NCBI GenBank assembly: GCA_002399735.1
Contig: DHEF01000029.1
Coordinates: 5,224-12,031, forward strand
Origin: Chitinophagaceae bacterium UBA4857
Lineage (GTDB): Bacteria; Bacteroidota; Bacteroidia; Chitinophagales; Chitinophagaceae
Length of the DNA stretch: 6,808 nt
Direction: 5' to 3'
The position numbers were made by a program, and so were the translations under genes. Under the pieces are notes generated by a model that was not told where the DNA came from, searched no databases, and was given only the letters and a program-made list of their open reading frames with translations. The first letter of the stretch is position 1. Each line of letters starts with the position of its first letter. Shown here piece by piece: positions 1-6,753 of the stretch.

Positions 1-4
1 TGGT

Positions 5-27
5 GAGTAAAGTTACAGGTGCACAAG
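5..27 (+). repeat. Edge direct repeat, copy 1
   Basis: Twenty-three bases ending in gttacaggtgcacaag match positions 6786-6808 with one mismatch (A at 11, T at 6792). Just after it, gcac-aaga-gtgc (21-32) can form a small hairpin. It is probably one member of a dispersed intergenic repeat family that is cut by the window edges. Confidence 0.75.
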
Positions 28-76
28 AGTGCGACGCAAGGAACGATGCTCAGGGAACTACAGTTGGGAACATAAA

Positions 77-104
77 AAGTACTTAGTATTAAGTATGTAG
101 TATT
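77..104 (+). repeat. 7-base degenerate tandem repeat (four units)
   Basis: The units are aagtact, tagtatt, aagtatg and tagtatt, back to back. This is a short, AT-rich, degenerate tandem array with no sign of coding. Confidence 0.6.
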
Positions 105-114
105 GAGACACGAG

Positions 115-191
115 AAATCAGACATCAGAGATCAGACATTCTCAAATCCTAAATCAGAAATCTCCAAATCAGACATCCTAAATCAGCCATC
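115..191 (+). repeat. Five degenerate copies of a 12-base unit (aaatcagacatc)
   Basis: Copies start at 115 (aaatcagacatc), 129 (agatcagacatt), 151 (aaatcagaaatc), 166 (aaatcagacatc) and 180 (aaatcagccatc), spaced 14, 22, 15 and 14 bases. The irregular, very short spacers and varying units exclude a CRISPR array. The array lies immediately upstream of the ubiD-like gene. Confidence 0.75.
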
Positions 192-445
192 TTATAGTTG
201 CCTTTGCAGCAATTTTTACGTTATGGCATATAAAGATCAGCAAGCGTTTATTGAAGTAATAGAACAAGCAGGTGAATTGATGCGTGTAAAGGAGTATGTA
301 AACCCTGTTTTGGAGATAGCCGAAATTACCGATAGAATGAGTAAAGAACCCGGTGGTGGTAAAGCTATTTTGTTTGAAAATACAGGTTACGATTTTCCGG
401 TTTTAATGAATGCGTATGGCAGCGATAAAAGAATGTGCATGGCCC

Positions 446-453
446 TTGGGTGC
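446..453 (+). other. Frameshift site 1 in the ubiD-like gene (G run)
   Basis: The upstream frame reads ...MCMALG and then hits a stop within a few codons, while the downstream frame reads VQHLDDVAKD. Adding one G to the GGG run at 448-450 turns the junction into ALG-VQHLDD with no residue lost or gained. The simplest explanation is a one-base deletion in a G homopolymer. Confidence 0.85.
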
Positions 454-660
454 AACATTTAGATGATGTGGCAAAAGATATTGAAGCATTGTTTAAGCTG
501 CTATCATCGCCAAAAGAAAGCATTATTGATAAACTGAAATTACTGCCTAAACTAAGTCAGTTTGCATCCTGGATGCTCAAGGTAAAAAAGGGTAGAGGTG
601 CTTGCCAGGAAGTGGTGATGGAGAATCCGGATATCACTAAAATACCCGTAATAACTTGTT

Positions 661-667
661 GGCCTAT
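661..667 (+). other. Frameshift site 2 in the ubiD-like gene (C run)
   Basis: The middle frame ends in IPVITCWP and then continues as an unrelated short tail, while the next frame supplies YDGGPFVTLP. One extra base in the CC at 663-664 (giving CCC, then TAT) joins them as CWP-YDGGPF, a continuous family-like sequence. This is the same class of event as at 448-450: a one-base loss in a short G/C run. Confidence 0.85.
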
Positions 668-2165
668 GATGGCGGTCCGTTTGTAACCCTGCCCATTATA
701 CACACGAAAGATCCTAATAACAATATTCGTAATGTAGGTATGTATCGTATGCAGGTGTTTGGTCCGCAGTTAACGGGTATGCATTGGCATAAACATAAAG
801 TATCGGCCAAACATTTTAACGAGTATAAAAAGTTGAATAAACGTATGCCGGTTGCGGTTGCCTTGGGTGGAGATCCTGCGTATGCTTATTCGGCCACAGC
901 ACCATTGCCGGAAAATGTAGATGAATACATGTTAGCCGGTTTTTTACGTAAGAAAAAAGTGGAGTTGGTAAAATGTATTACGCAACCTGAGATTGAAGTG
1001 CCTGCTGATGCAGATTTTATTATTGAAGGTTATGTTGATCCTAGTGATGAACTAATTTGGGAAGGTCCTTTTGGAGACCATACCGGTTATTATTCTTTGC
1101 CGGATTGGTATCCACGTTTTCATATTACGGCTATTACGCACAAAAAAAATCCAGTGTATCCTGCCACAATTGTAGGTATACCGCCACAAGAAGATGCCTG
1201 GTTGGGTAAAGCTACTGAACGTATATTTTTAGCGCCTATTAAAATGACCATGGTACCGGAAATGGTGGATATGGATATGCCGATTGAAGGCGTTTTTCAT
1301 AACCTGGTAATTAGTAAAATGCATAAGGAATATGCAGGCCAGGCACAAAAAGTAATGAACGCCATGTGGGGTGCCGGCCAAATGATGTTTAATAAAATAT
1401 TGGTAGTGGCCGATGGAGATGTAACCATTAGCAATTACAAACAACTGGCACAGTATGTATATAAAAATTTAAATCCTGCACAGGATATTTATTTCTCGCA
1501 AGGGCCAATGGATGTGTTAGACCATAGCTGTAACAAATTAGGGTATGGCTGTAAAATGTGTATTGACGGTACGTTGAAAACTGAAGAAGAAATGGCTGAT
1601 AATCTGGCAAACATTCATATAAAATCTGTAACCAATAAAGAACAGAATTTTGAAAAATTTCCGGAAATAAAACAACTGAACGATGTGTTATTGGCCGATG
1701 ATATAACCTGTGTAATTGTAGCTATACAAAAAAACAGAAAGGGGCATATTAAAGCGTTACATCGTGAGTTATCTGCCATGCCACAAATGGAAGGGGTAAA
1801 AACTATTTTGTATGTAGAGCATACGGTAAACGCACATGATATACCAACCTCTCTATGGCGCTTTTGCAACAATTTAGATCCTCGCCGCGATAGCTTTTTA
1901 TATGAAGGACAATCTGCACAACAGCCCGGCAAAACCATTGCCTGCATGGGTATGGATTGCACTATTAAAACAAAAGCGCTGGATGATTTTTATCGTGACT
2001 GGCCCAATATTATTGTAGCCGATGAAGCCACGATACAATCGGTAGATGAAAAATGGCCAAACTTAGGTTTGGGTAATTTTATTCCTTCGCCTTCATTAAA
2101 GTATAAAGATCAGGTGTATGGTAGTGGGGCAGTAGTGGGAGAATAGTTTTACGAAATAAAAAATT

Positions 2166-2193
2166 AAAAGGTGGTGTAATAACCACCTTTTTT
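2166..2193 (+). terminator. Intrinsic terminator after the ubiD-like gene
   Basis: A perfect 10-bp stem (aaaaggtggt at 2166-2175 with accacctttt at 2182-2191) closes a six-base loop (gtaata) and runs into six T residues at 2188-2193. It lies about 20 bases after the stop codon at 2146. This separates the UbiD transcript from the TPR gene that starts at 2249, so that gene should have its own promoter. Confidence 0.9.
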
Positions 2194-2248
2194 GTATAAT
2201 TTATGGAATAATTGGAAAAAGTTCTCTAACCGTTAAACCAACAATAAT

Positions 2249-3289
2249 ATGCTGAGAATTACGCTAGTTTTTATACTAACATTTTTTTCGTTTTTTGCTG
2301 CTATAGCTTGTTATAATGAAACTCATATTAATAAAAACGGTAAGATAACAGAAAGGTCTGATCCTTTATTTGGATTTTATGATAGTCCAGATATAACATC
2401 TGCTAAAGAATTTATTGCGAAATACGATTTAAATAAGCTCACTGATTATAATGTGGATATTCAATCAGATATAGCGGTGAACCTTGCATATTTAGGTAAA
2501 TACAATGAAGCTTTAGCAATATTAAGAAAATTACAAAAGGCAAATCCTCAAGATTATAATGTAGCTGCTAACTTAGGTACTACTTATGAGCTAACCGGCA
2601 AAAATGATTCAGCTTTATTATTTATAAAGAAAAGTATTACCATTAACCCTGAATCGCACAATGGTAGCGAGTGGGTGCATGTTAAAATACTGGAAGCGAA
2701 ATTATATTTGTCAAAAGATACTCATTGGTTGCTTAATAATAGTGTATTGCAAACAGGTGTAACATTAAATTCACCTATAAGTAAAGCTCTCACAGAAAAA
2801 GCATGGGATATTGAATACCAATTACAGGAAAGAGTTCCTTTTACACCTTTTCCAGATGCTATCTTAGCGAGTGTTTTTAATGAATTAGGTGATTTATATG
2901 CGACTCAATTTTCAATAAAACATGCATATGTCGCTTATGAGTTTGCATTACAATATGGTGGAGACGATCAGTATAACATACTGCAAAAAAAGGAGGAGTT
3001 AAAGCCGTTGTTACGAAAAGAAAAAATAGCAATCCCTTCGTGGCGAACTTATTATCATAGCAGGAAACTGGAGAATGATGTAAAAAATGTTGTAGAAACG
3101 GGAGCTATTGTATTGGACAATACTAAAGGAATTGTGTCAGATATTTATAATATCTATAAAGAAAATGAACGTGAGAAGCAAAGGATAAAAGAACGTAATA
3201 ACCTACTAATAGGTGCAGCTGCTTTTTTAATTGCAATAATTGTGCTAATTATTTGGATGAAACGAAAAAAAGAAATTACAATAAAGTAA
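2249..3289 (+). CDS. Exported tetratricopeptide-repeat protein with C-terminal membrane anchor
   Basis: I do not recognise this 346-residue protein by name. Residues 1-20 form a hydrophobic export signal ending in AAIAC; Cys21 fits a loose lipobox (Ala instead of the usual Leu at -3), so either a lipoprotein or an ordinary signal-peptidase I substrate is possible. Two TPR units are clear at about 70-103 (NLAYLGKYNEALAIL) and 104-137 (NLGTTYELTGKNDSALLFI), and a weaker one lies at about 205-237 (FNELGDLYATQFSIKHAYVA). A charged, probably helical stretch (about 290-316) leads to a transmembrane helix at about 319-337, followed by a basic tail (KRKK). The TPR part should therefore face the periplasm, where such repeats usually bind protein partners. 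It looks more AT-rich than the flanking genes. It has no Shine-Dalgarno and is flanked by terminators on both sides, so it is probably transcribed alone. Specific function unknown. Confidence 0.85.
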   Translation: MLRITLVFILTFFSFFAAIACYNETHINKNGKITERSDPLFGFYDSPDITSAKEFIAKYDLNKLTDYNVDIQSDIAVNLAYLGKYNEALAILRKLQKANPQDYNVAANLGTTYELTGKNDSALLFIKKSITINPESHNGSEWVHVKILEAKLYLSKDTHWLLNNSVLQTGVTLNSPISKALTEKAWDIEYQLQERVPFTPFPDAILASVFNELGDLYATQFSIKHAYVAYEFALQYGGDDQYNILQKKEELKPLLRKEKIAIPSWRTYYHSRKLENDVKNVVETGAIVLDNTKGIVSDIYNIYKENEREKQRIKERNNLLIGAAAFLIAIIVLIIWMKRKKEITIK

Positions 3290-3319
3290 AAAGCCTGCAA
3301 ATTTTCGGGCTTTTACTTT
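3283..3319 (+). terminator. Intrinsic terminator overlapping the stop codon of the TPR gene
   Basis: aaagtaaaaagcc (3283-3295) pairs with ggcttttacttt (3308-3319), a 12-bp stem with one bulged A and a loop of about 12 bases. The core aaaagcc/ggctttt supplies the T tract. The TAA stop (3287-3289) lies inside the left arm. The A-rich left arm means the hairpin could also act on transcripts arriving from the minus strand. Confidence 0.7.
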
Positions 3320-3410
3320 ATATCATTCTTAATTTAGCATATCAAGAAACTCAACATATTGTTAATAGTATCTTAATCATAATAATCAAAACATCCCTTT
3401 TTGGTGACAA

Positions 3411-3550
3411 TTACGATACGTACGCATCTAACGTTGTATCTTCCAGTTGTTCGCAAGTGTAATTTTCTAAATCTTTTTTATTTTTTGCAAATAAAAAAAA
3501 GCCCCCTTCATAAAAGTGTCCAAGCAGATAATGGCTAGTCCTTTTTTCAT
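3411..3550 (-). pseudogene. Possible small ORF, downstream of comM, split at a T8 run (speculative)
   Basis: On the minus strand an ATG (complement of 3548-3550) opens MKKGLAIICLDTFMKGAFF and stops after 27 residues at 3467. The neighbouring frame reads FAKNKKDLENYTCEQLEDTT and ends at a TAA (complement of 3411-3413). Adding one T to the T8 run (plus-strand A8 at 3493-3500) fuses the two into one 46-residue peptide. I do not recognise it. It starts about 60 bases after the comM stop, in the same direction. The case rests on the amino-acid-like character of the two halves and on the window already showing two homopolymer deletions. It may equally be non-coding DNA. Confidence 0.2.
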
Positions 3551-3607
3551 AATTATGTAGTTTAATGTTACACAAGTATAAATAGAAAACTAAAATTACA
3601 TAATTAT
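3549..3607. repeat. 11-bp AT-rich inverted repeat downstream of comM
   Basis: ataattatgta (3549-3559) and tacataattat (3597-3607) are exact reverse complements separated by 37 bases, starting about 5 bases after the comM stop codon. There is no T tract in the comM direction and the loop is long, so it is not a standard intrinsic terminator. It could mark the 3' end of the comM transcript or be chance in AT-rich DNA. Confidence 0.4.
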
Positions 3608-3611
3608 AAAA

Positions 3612-5159
3612 TCATCCTGCCCAACCTTCTCTATCTAAACTTCTGTATTGTATCGCTTCGGCCAAATGTTCGGCCTTAATGTTTTCACTACCGGCAAGAT
3701 CGGCAATGGTGCGAGATACTTTTAAAATTCTATCATATGCTCTGGCCGATAAATTAAGTTTGTTCATCGCAGCTTTTAATAAGTTTTGCCCAACTGTATC
3801 TATGATGCAGATTTCTTTCAGTTGTTTGCTGCTCATTTGCGCATTGTTATAGGTGCCGGGTGTGTCTTTATAACGTGCTGCCTGCAACTCACGGGCAACA
3901 ATAACTCTTTCACGTATTACTGCTGAGTTTTCTTGTTTCTCCAAAGTCGATAACTGACTGAAAGGAACCGGTGTTACTTCAACATGTAAATCAATCCTGT
4001 CCAGTAAAGGCCCCGATATTTTATTCAGGTATTTTTGTACTGCACCGGGCGGGCAGGTACATTCTCTTTCGGGGTGATTATAAAAACCACAAGGGCAGGG
4101 GTTCATCGATGCAATCAACATAAAACTTGCCGGAAAATCCAATGCTACTTTCGCACGAGAAATAGTAACTCTTCTTTCTTCCATGGGTTGACGCATTACT
4201 TCCAATACAGTTCGTTTAAACTCCGGTAACTCGTCTAAAAACAAAACACCGTTATGAGCCAAAGATATTTCACCGGGTTGTGGTACACTGCCTCCGCCAA
4301 TTAATCCTGCATCAGAGATTGTATGGTGCGGACTTCTAAATGGTCTTTTACTTACCAACGTAGCATTTTCAGGTAATTTACCGGCAACCGAATGTATCTT
4401 GGTTGTTTCCAATGCTTCGTGTAAACTTAACGGAGGTAGTATTGTCGGCAGGCGCTTTGCAAGCATTGTTTTACCTGCACCCGGTGGTCCAATTAAAATA
4501 GCGTTATGCCCACCTGCGGCTGCAATTTCTAAAGCTCGTTTAATATTTGACTGTCCTTTTACGTCGGCAAAGTCAAAATCAAAATTGTATTGCGAATAAT
4601 AAAATTCATCACGTGTATTAACAACAACAGGCGTTAAACCGGTTTCGTTATTCTCAAAAAAATCAACAACCTCTTTAATATTTTTTACGCCATAAGTTGT
4701 CAGGTTGTTTACCATGCCGGCTTCACGAGCATTTGCTGTTGGTACAATCAAACCTTTCATGCCGTCTTTTCGTGCTTGTATGGCAATGGGCAAAGCGCCT
4801 TTAATGGGGCGTATTTCTCCATCTAAACTCAATTCACCCATAATTACATATTGGCTTAAGGCCTCAATGTTTTCTATCTGTTCTGTTGCAGCTAAAATAC
4901 CCAATGCAATGGGCAGGTCAAAAGCAGTACCACTTTTTTTAATATCGGCAGGTGCCATATTAACCACCACTTTGGTGCGGGGCATATCAAATCCGTTGGT
5001 CTTAATAGTGCTTTCCACACGTTGCAAACTTTCTTTCACAGCACTATCCGGTAAGCCCACAATCATCGGGTCTTTCCCGCTGTTCATCCAGTTTACTTCA
5101 ATGGTGATAGGTATAGCATCTACGCCGTAAACAGCACTGCCGTTAATTTTTACAAGCAT
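3612..5159 (-). CDS. comM: ComM/YifB family Mg-chelatase-like AAA+ ATPase
   Basis: ComM is a hexameric AAA+ DNA helicase that, in studied competent bacteria, drives branch migration as incoming DNA recombines with the chromosome; it is also common in species with no known competence. This 515-residue copy has the family's usual length and seems complete. An N-terminal ChlI/Lon-like domain spans about 20-145. The Mg-chelatase-type AAA+ domain spans about 190-395, with Walker A GPPGAGKT (224-231), Walker B VLFLDE (305-310), sensor-1 Asn353 and an arginine in LLDRID (388). A four-cysteine cluster CPCG...CTC (355/357 and 367/369) could bind a metal. The C-terminal domain (about 405-500) contains SARAYDRILKVSRTIADLAG. 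The start MLVKINGSAVYGVDA is typical of the family. No Shine-Dalgarno is visible. A MutS-like gene lies 140 bases upstream on the same strand; co-transcription is possible but unproven. No other competence gene is visible here. Confidence 0.95.
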   Translation of the reverse strand: MLVKINGSAVYGVDAIPITIEVNWMNSGKDPMIVGLPDSAVKESLQRVESTIKTNGFDMPRTKVVVNMAPADIKKSGTAFDLPIALGILAATEQIENIEALSQYVIMGELSLDGEIRPIKGALPIAIQARKDGMKGLIVPTANAREAGMVNNLTTYGVKNIKEVVDFFENNETGLTPVVVNTRDEFYYSQYNFDFDFADVKGQSNIKRALEIAAAGGHNAILIGPPGAGKTMLAKRLPTILPPLSLHEALETTKIHSVAGKLPENATLVSKRPFRSPHHTISDAGLIGGGSVPQPGEISLAHNGVLFLDELPEFKRTVLEVMRQPMEERRVTISRAKVALDFPASFMLIASMNPCPCGFYNHPERECTCPPGAVQKYLNKISGPLLDRIDLHVEVTPVPFSQLSTLEKQENSAVIRERVIVARELQAARYKDTPGTYNNAQMSSKQLKEICIIDTVGQNLLKAAMNKLNLSARAYDRILKVSRTIADLAGSENIKAEHLAEAIQYRSLDREGWAG

Positions 5160-5299
5160 AAATTGAAGATAGAATTTATTAATTAATAATTAAAAATTAG
5201 TAATTAATAAATCATTGGGGAGGTCATCTGTTGATATTTTAAGTTTGAGGTTTTATGTTTAATGTTACATCTTGGCTACGTAATTTGCAAACTGACTAA
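5160..5299 (-). other. Intergenic region between the MutS-like gene and comM
   Basis: This 140-base AT-rich gap holds the 39-base palindrome described separately. I see no intrinsic terminator with a T tract after the MutS-like gene, and no good match to the Bacteroidota promoter pattern (TTG, about 20 bases, TAnnTTTG) before comM. Whether comM has its own promoter cannot be decided by eye. Confidence 0.5.
5174..5212. repeat. 39-base AT-only palindrome just upstream of comM
   Basis: atttattaatta (5174-5185) is the exact reverse complement of taattaataaat (5201-5212). After one A/G mismatch (5186/5200) the symmetry resumes for five pairs around a three-base loop (5192-5194). The whole is 17 pairs with one mismatch. 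It ends 15 bases before the comM start codon, where it could be an operator, a 5' untranslated hairpin or a relic repeat. Function not known. Confidence 0.6.
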
Positions 5300-6634
5300 T
5301 TACCCAATTGTGTAATTGCCAATATTCTCCAGCATCTCAACTACTTTTTCTCTTTTTAAAATAACATAACCAATACGGTCGTTACTTATGCCTTCTTTAA
5401 GTTGGTAGCTAAAGGAAAGTTGTTCACCCGTTACATCGGTTTCAAAATAGCGGAAGGTAATAGCTTTGTTATCTTTTAGCTCATCACCAATTTCGTATAA
5501 ATGGGTTGATAAAATAAATAATGAGTTTTTAATTTTTAATAAACCGTTTATTACGGCCAACGAACATTTCATGGCATCCTGTACATTGGTGCCTTTAAAT
5601 AATTCGTCAATTAGTACCAGCCACTTTTTTTTGTTGTTTATTTTGGTAATGGTGTTTTTTATGCGCTGTACTTCGTTGTAAAAAAAACTTTCTCCTTTGG
5701 TAATATTATCTACTACATTAATATTGCTAATTAAACCATCAAATAAAGTAAGCTTTAGGTTTTGTGCCGGTACCCCCATACCTAAATGCGCTAAAAAAAC
5801 GGCAGCCCCCACCGATTTTATCAAGGTGCTTTTTCCGGCCATATTAGCGCCGGTTAAAAAAATAAAATTATTGGCCGGATTCATTTGCAAATCATACGGT
5901 ACAGGCTTGGGTAATAAAATATGGTATAAGCCTTTGGCTTCTATTAATGGAGTTTCTTGTTCAATAAATTCAGGGAAAGATAGATTATATGTTTTTACGG
6001 CTTTCGCCATGGCATACCAGGCATCCAGTCGGTAAAAAATATCTATCAGTTCTCTTGTATAAGCTCTACCCGGATCTTTTATATAATGAGCAGCTTGTAA
6101 ATTTTCTGTGATGCTGATAGGTATATTTCTGGGAAGGTGTACCAATTGTGTAAAAGACTCGTTACTTAAAATTTGCCCAATGCGGTCAATGTATATTTTA
6201 ATGGCTTTTGGTAAATCAACATCTTTTAATAGTTGATAAATTTGTTGTAATCCTTTAAAAAAATCTGCGAAATGTGGAATTGAGTATTTTACCATTGAGT
6301 AATCAGCACTGTGCAGTAAACGGTAACTACAGGCATTTAAAAAATTTAGTCTGGCACTTATGGTATCCAGTGAATAGTCTAAAAATTTTTCCATTACCAG
6401 TAACGTTCCGTTACTAATTTGCGTAGGCCATTCCTGCACATGCTCCATTAAAGTACGTATAATGGTCTGTGTTCCTTTTATGCGTTCAATGTCGCTATGC
6501 GGTTTGTTAAAATAATAACGCAACCATTCTTTACCTCCGGCTGTAAGGGTAAAATTCAGTTTATGAAAAATAGAAAATTCTTCTTCCTGGTTAAAGATAG
6601 AAATGTCGTTGAATGATATGTCGTCTATTTGCAT
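5300..6634 (-). CDS. Short MutS-family ATPase (MutS domain V protein)
   Basis: This 444-residue protein carries the MutS-type ABC ATPase in its C-terminal half: Walker A TGANMAGKST (261-270), the signature-like NITKGESFFYNEVQRI (310-325), Walker B WLVLIDELFKGTN (338-350) and the switch histidine in STHLYE (His378). The N-terminal half (about 20-240) looks helical and probably matches the MutS core/lever region. The mismatch-recognition domain I of MutS1 (about 850 residues in all) is absent, and so is the C-terminal Smr nuclease domain of MutS2. It therefore belongs to the short MutS-related proteins common in Bacteroidota, whose role is not established; DNA-structure recognition or recombination control is plausible, mismatch repair itself less so. 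All ATPase motifs look intact. The start at 6634 gives MQIDDISFNDISIFN, and no Shine-Dalgarno precedes it. comM follows on the same strand after 140 bases. Confidence 0.9.
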   Translation of the reverse strand: MQIDDISFNDISIFNQEEEFSIFHKLNFTLTAGGKEWLRYYFNKPHSDIERIKGTQTIIRTLMEHVQEWPTQISNGTLLVMEKFLDYSLDTISARLNFLNACSYRLLHSADYSMVKYSIPHFADFFKGLQQIYQLLKDVDLPKAIKIYIDRIGQILSNESFTQLVHLPRNIPISITENLQAAHYIKDPGRAYTRELIDIFYRLDAWYAMAKAVKTYNLSFPEFIEQETPLIEAKGLYHILLPKPVPYDLQMNPANNFIFLTGANMAGKSTLIKSVGAAVFLAHLGMGVPAQNLKLTLFDGLISNINVVDNITKGESFFYNEVQRIKNTITKINNKKKWLVLIDELFKGTNVQDAMKCSLAVINGLLKIKNSLFILSTHLYEIGDELKDNKAITFRYFETDVTGEQLSFSYQLKEGISNDRIGYVILKREKVVEMLENIGNYTIG

Positions 6635-6644
6635 GTGGTATTTA

Positions 6645-6672
6645 GTTAATAGTTCATTGTTAATAGTTCATA
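6645..6672 (+). repeat. Two tandem 14-base repeats upstream of the MutS-like gene
   Basis: gttaatagttcatt (6645-6658) is followed directly by gttaatagttcata (6659-6672), differing only in the last base. They sit about 10 bases upstream of the start codon of the minus-strand MutS-like gene, so they lie in its 5' leader or promoter. Confidence 0.75.
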
Positions 6673-6703
6673 GGAGAGAACTAAATTGACAAGTCACAAA
6701 ACG

Positions 6704-6727
6704 GACTTTCCGTCTTTCCGACTTCCC
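6704..6727 (+). repeat. Three 8-base degenerate tandem repeats (gactttcc)
   Basis: gactttcc, gtctttcc and gacttccc follow one another without spacers. This is another short degenerate array in the leader of the MutS-like gene. No function is evident. Confidence 0.55.
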
Positions 6728-6753
6728 TTGCTGATTAGCGATATGCAGTACCG

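Larger units (their letters stand above)
1..222. other. Repeat-rich region upstream of the ubiD-like gene
   Basis: No gene is seen in these 222 bases. They contain an edge repeat (5-27) followed by a more GC-rich stretch to about 70, a 7-base tandem repeat (77-104) and five 12-base degenerate repeats (115-191). Only about 30 bases lie between the last repeat and the ATG at 223. No good promoter match was found; tgcctttg at 199-206 resembles a -7 element (TAnnTTTG, one mismatch) but has no TTG at the expected distance. Confidence 0.6.
223..2146 (+). pseudogene. ubiD: UbiD-family prenylated-FMN decarboxylase, reading frame broken by two single-base deletions
   Basis: UbiD enzymes are cytosolic decarboxylases of aromatic or unsaturated acids that use prenylated FMN made by UbiX. 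In Bacteroidota, which make menaquinone, this type is expected to act in quinone synthesis; that role is inferred. The protein is read in three pieces: 223 to about 450, about 450-664 and 665-2146. Restoring one base at each junction gives a continuous 641-residue protein. Visible motifs (reconstructed numbering) are NVGMYR at 171-176, with the metal-ligand Asn171 and catalytic Arg176, Glu248 in VELV as a likely metal ligand, and EGPFGDHTGYY from 281, where Glu281 and Asp286 match the catalytic acid pair of Fdc1 (Glu277/Glu282). I chose the ATG at 223 because an upstream in-frame ATG at 103 only adds translated repeat DNA. There is no Shine-Dalgarno. A terminator follows directly, so it is probably monocistronic. 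The family call is firm; the substrate is not known. The symbol denotes the family only. Confidence 0.9.
3290..3611. other. Convergent intergenic stretch of 322 bases without a confident gene
   Basis: This lies between the 3' ends of the TPR gene (+) and comM (-). It contains the TPR terminator at its left end, an AT-rich middle, an A8 run (3493-3500) followed by G and C5, and an 11-bp inverted repeat near comM. A plus-strand ORF (3253-3462) begins inside the TPR gene and has low-complexity, unconvincing sequence. On the minus strand a possible small broken ORF is listed separately. No RNA gene is recognisable. Confidence 0.7.

Noticed and set aside
115..191. CRISPR-like array
   Set aside because: Units are only 12 bases and degenerate, spacers are 2-10 bases, and no cas gene is nearby.
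103..222. N-terminal extension of the ubiD-like protein from an upstream in-frame ATG
   Set aside because: The extra 40 residues are just the translated degenerate repeats and do not resemble a UbiD N terminus; MAYKDQQAFI at 223 does.
440..670. Programmed ribosomal frameshifting in the ubiD-like gene
   Set aside because: Two separate shifts would be required, neither site is a canonical slippery heptamer, and UbiD enzymes are not known to be made this way.
1615..1962. Minus-strand 115-residue ORF opposite the ubiD-like gene
   Set aside because: It is the antisense shadow of a recognised enzyme with no motif of its own.
2195..2200. TATAAT as a -10 box for the TPR gene
   Set aside because: Bacteroidota use a different -7 element (TAnnTTTG), there is no matching -35, and the motif directly follows a terminator T tract in AT-rich DNA.
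3253..3462. Plus-strand 69-residue ORF overlapping the end of the TPR gene
   Set aside because: It starts inside the TPR gene in another frame, runs through the terminator hairpin, and has low-complexity sequence with no recognisable motif.
4705..5130. Plus-strand 141-residue ORF opposite comM
   Set aside because: It is the antisense shadow of the highly conserved N-terminal part of ComM and has no independent coding signs.
5697..6035. Plus-strand 112-residue ORF opposite the MutS-like gene
   Set aside because: It is antisense to the Walker A region of a well-supported gene and its composition follows that gene.
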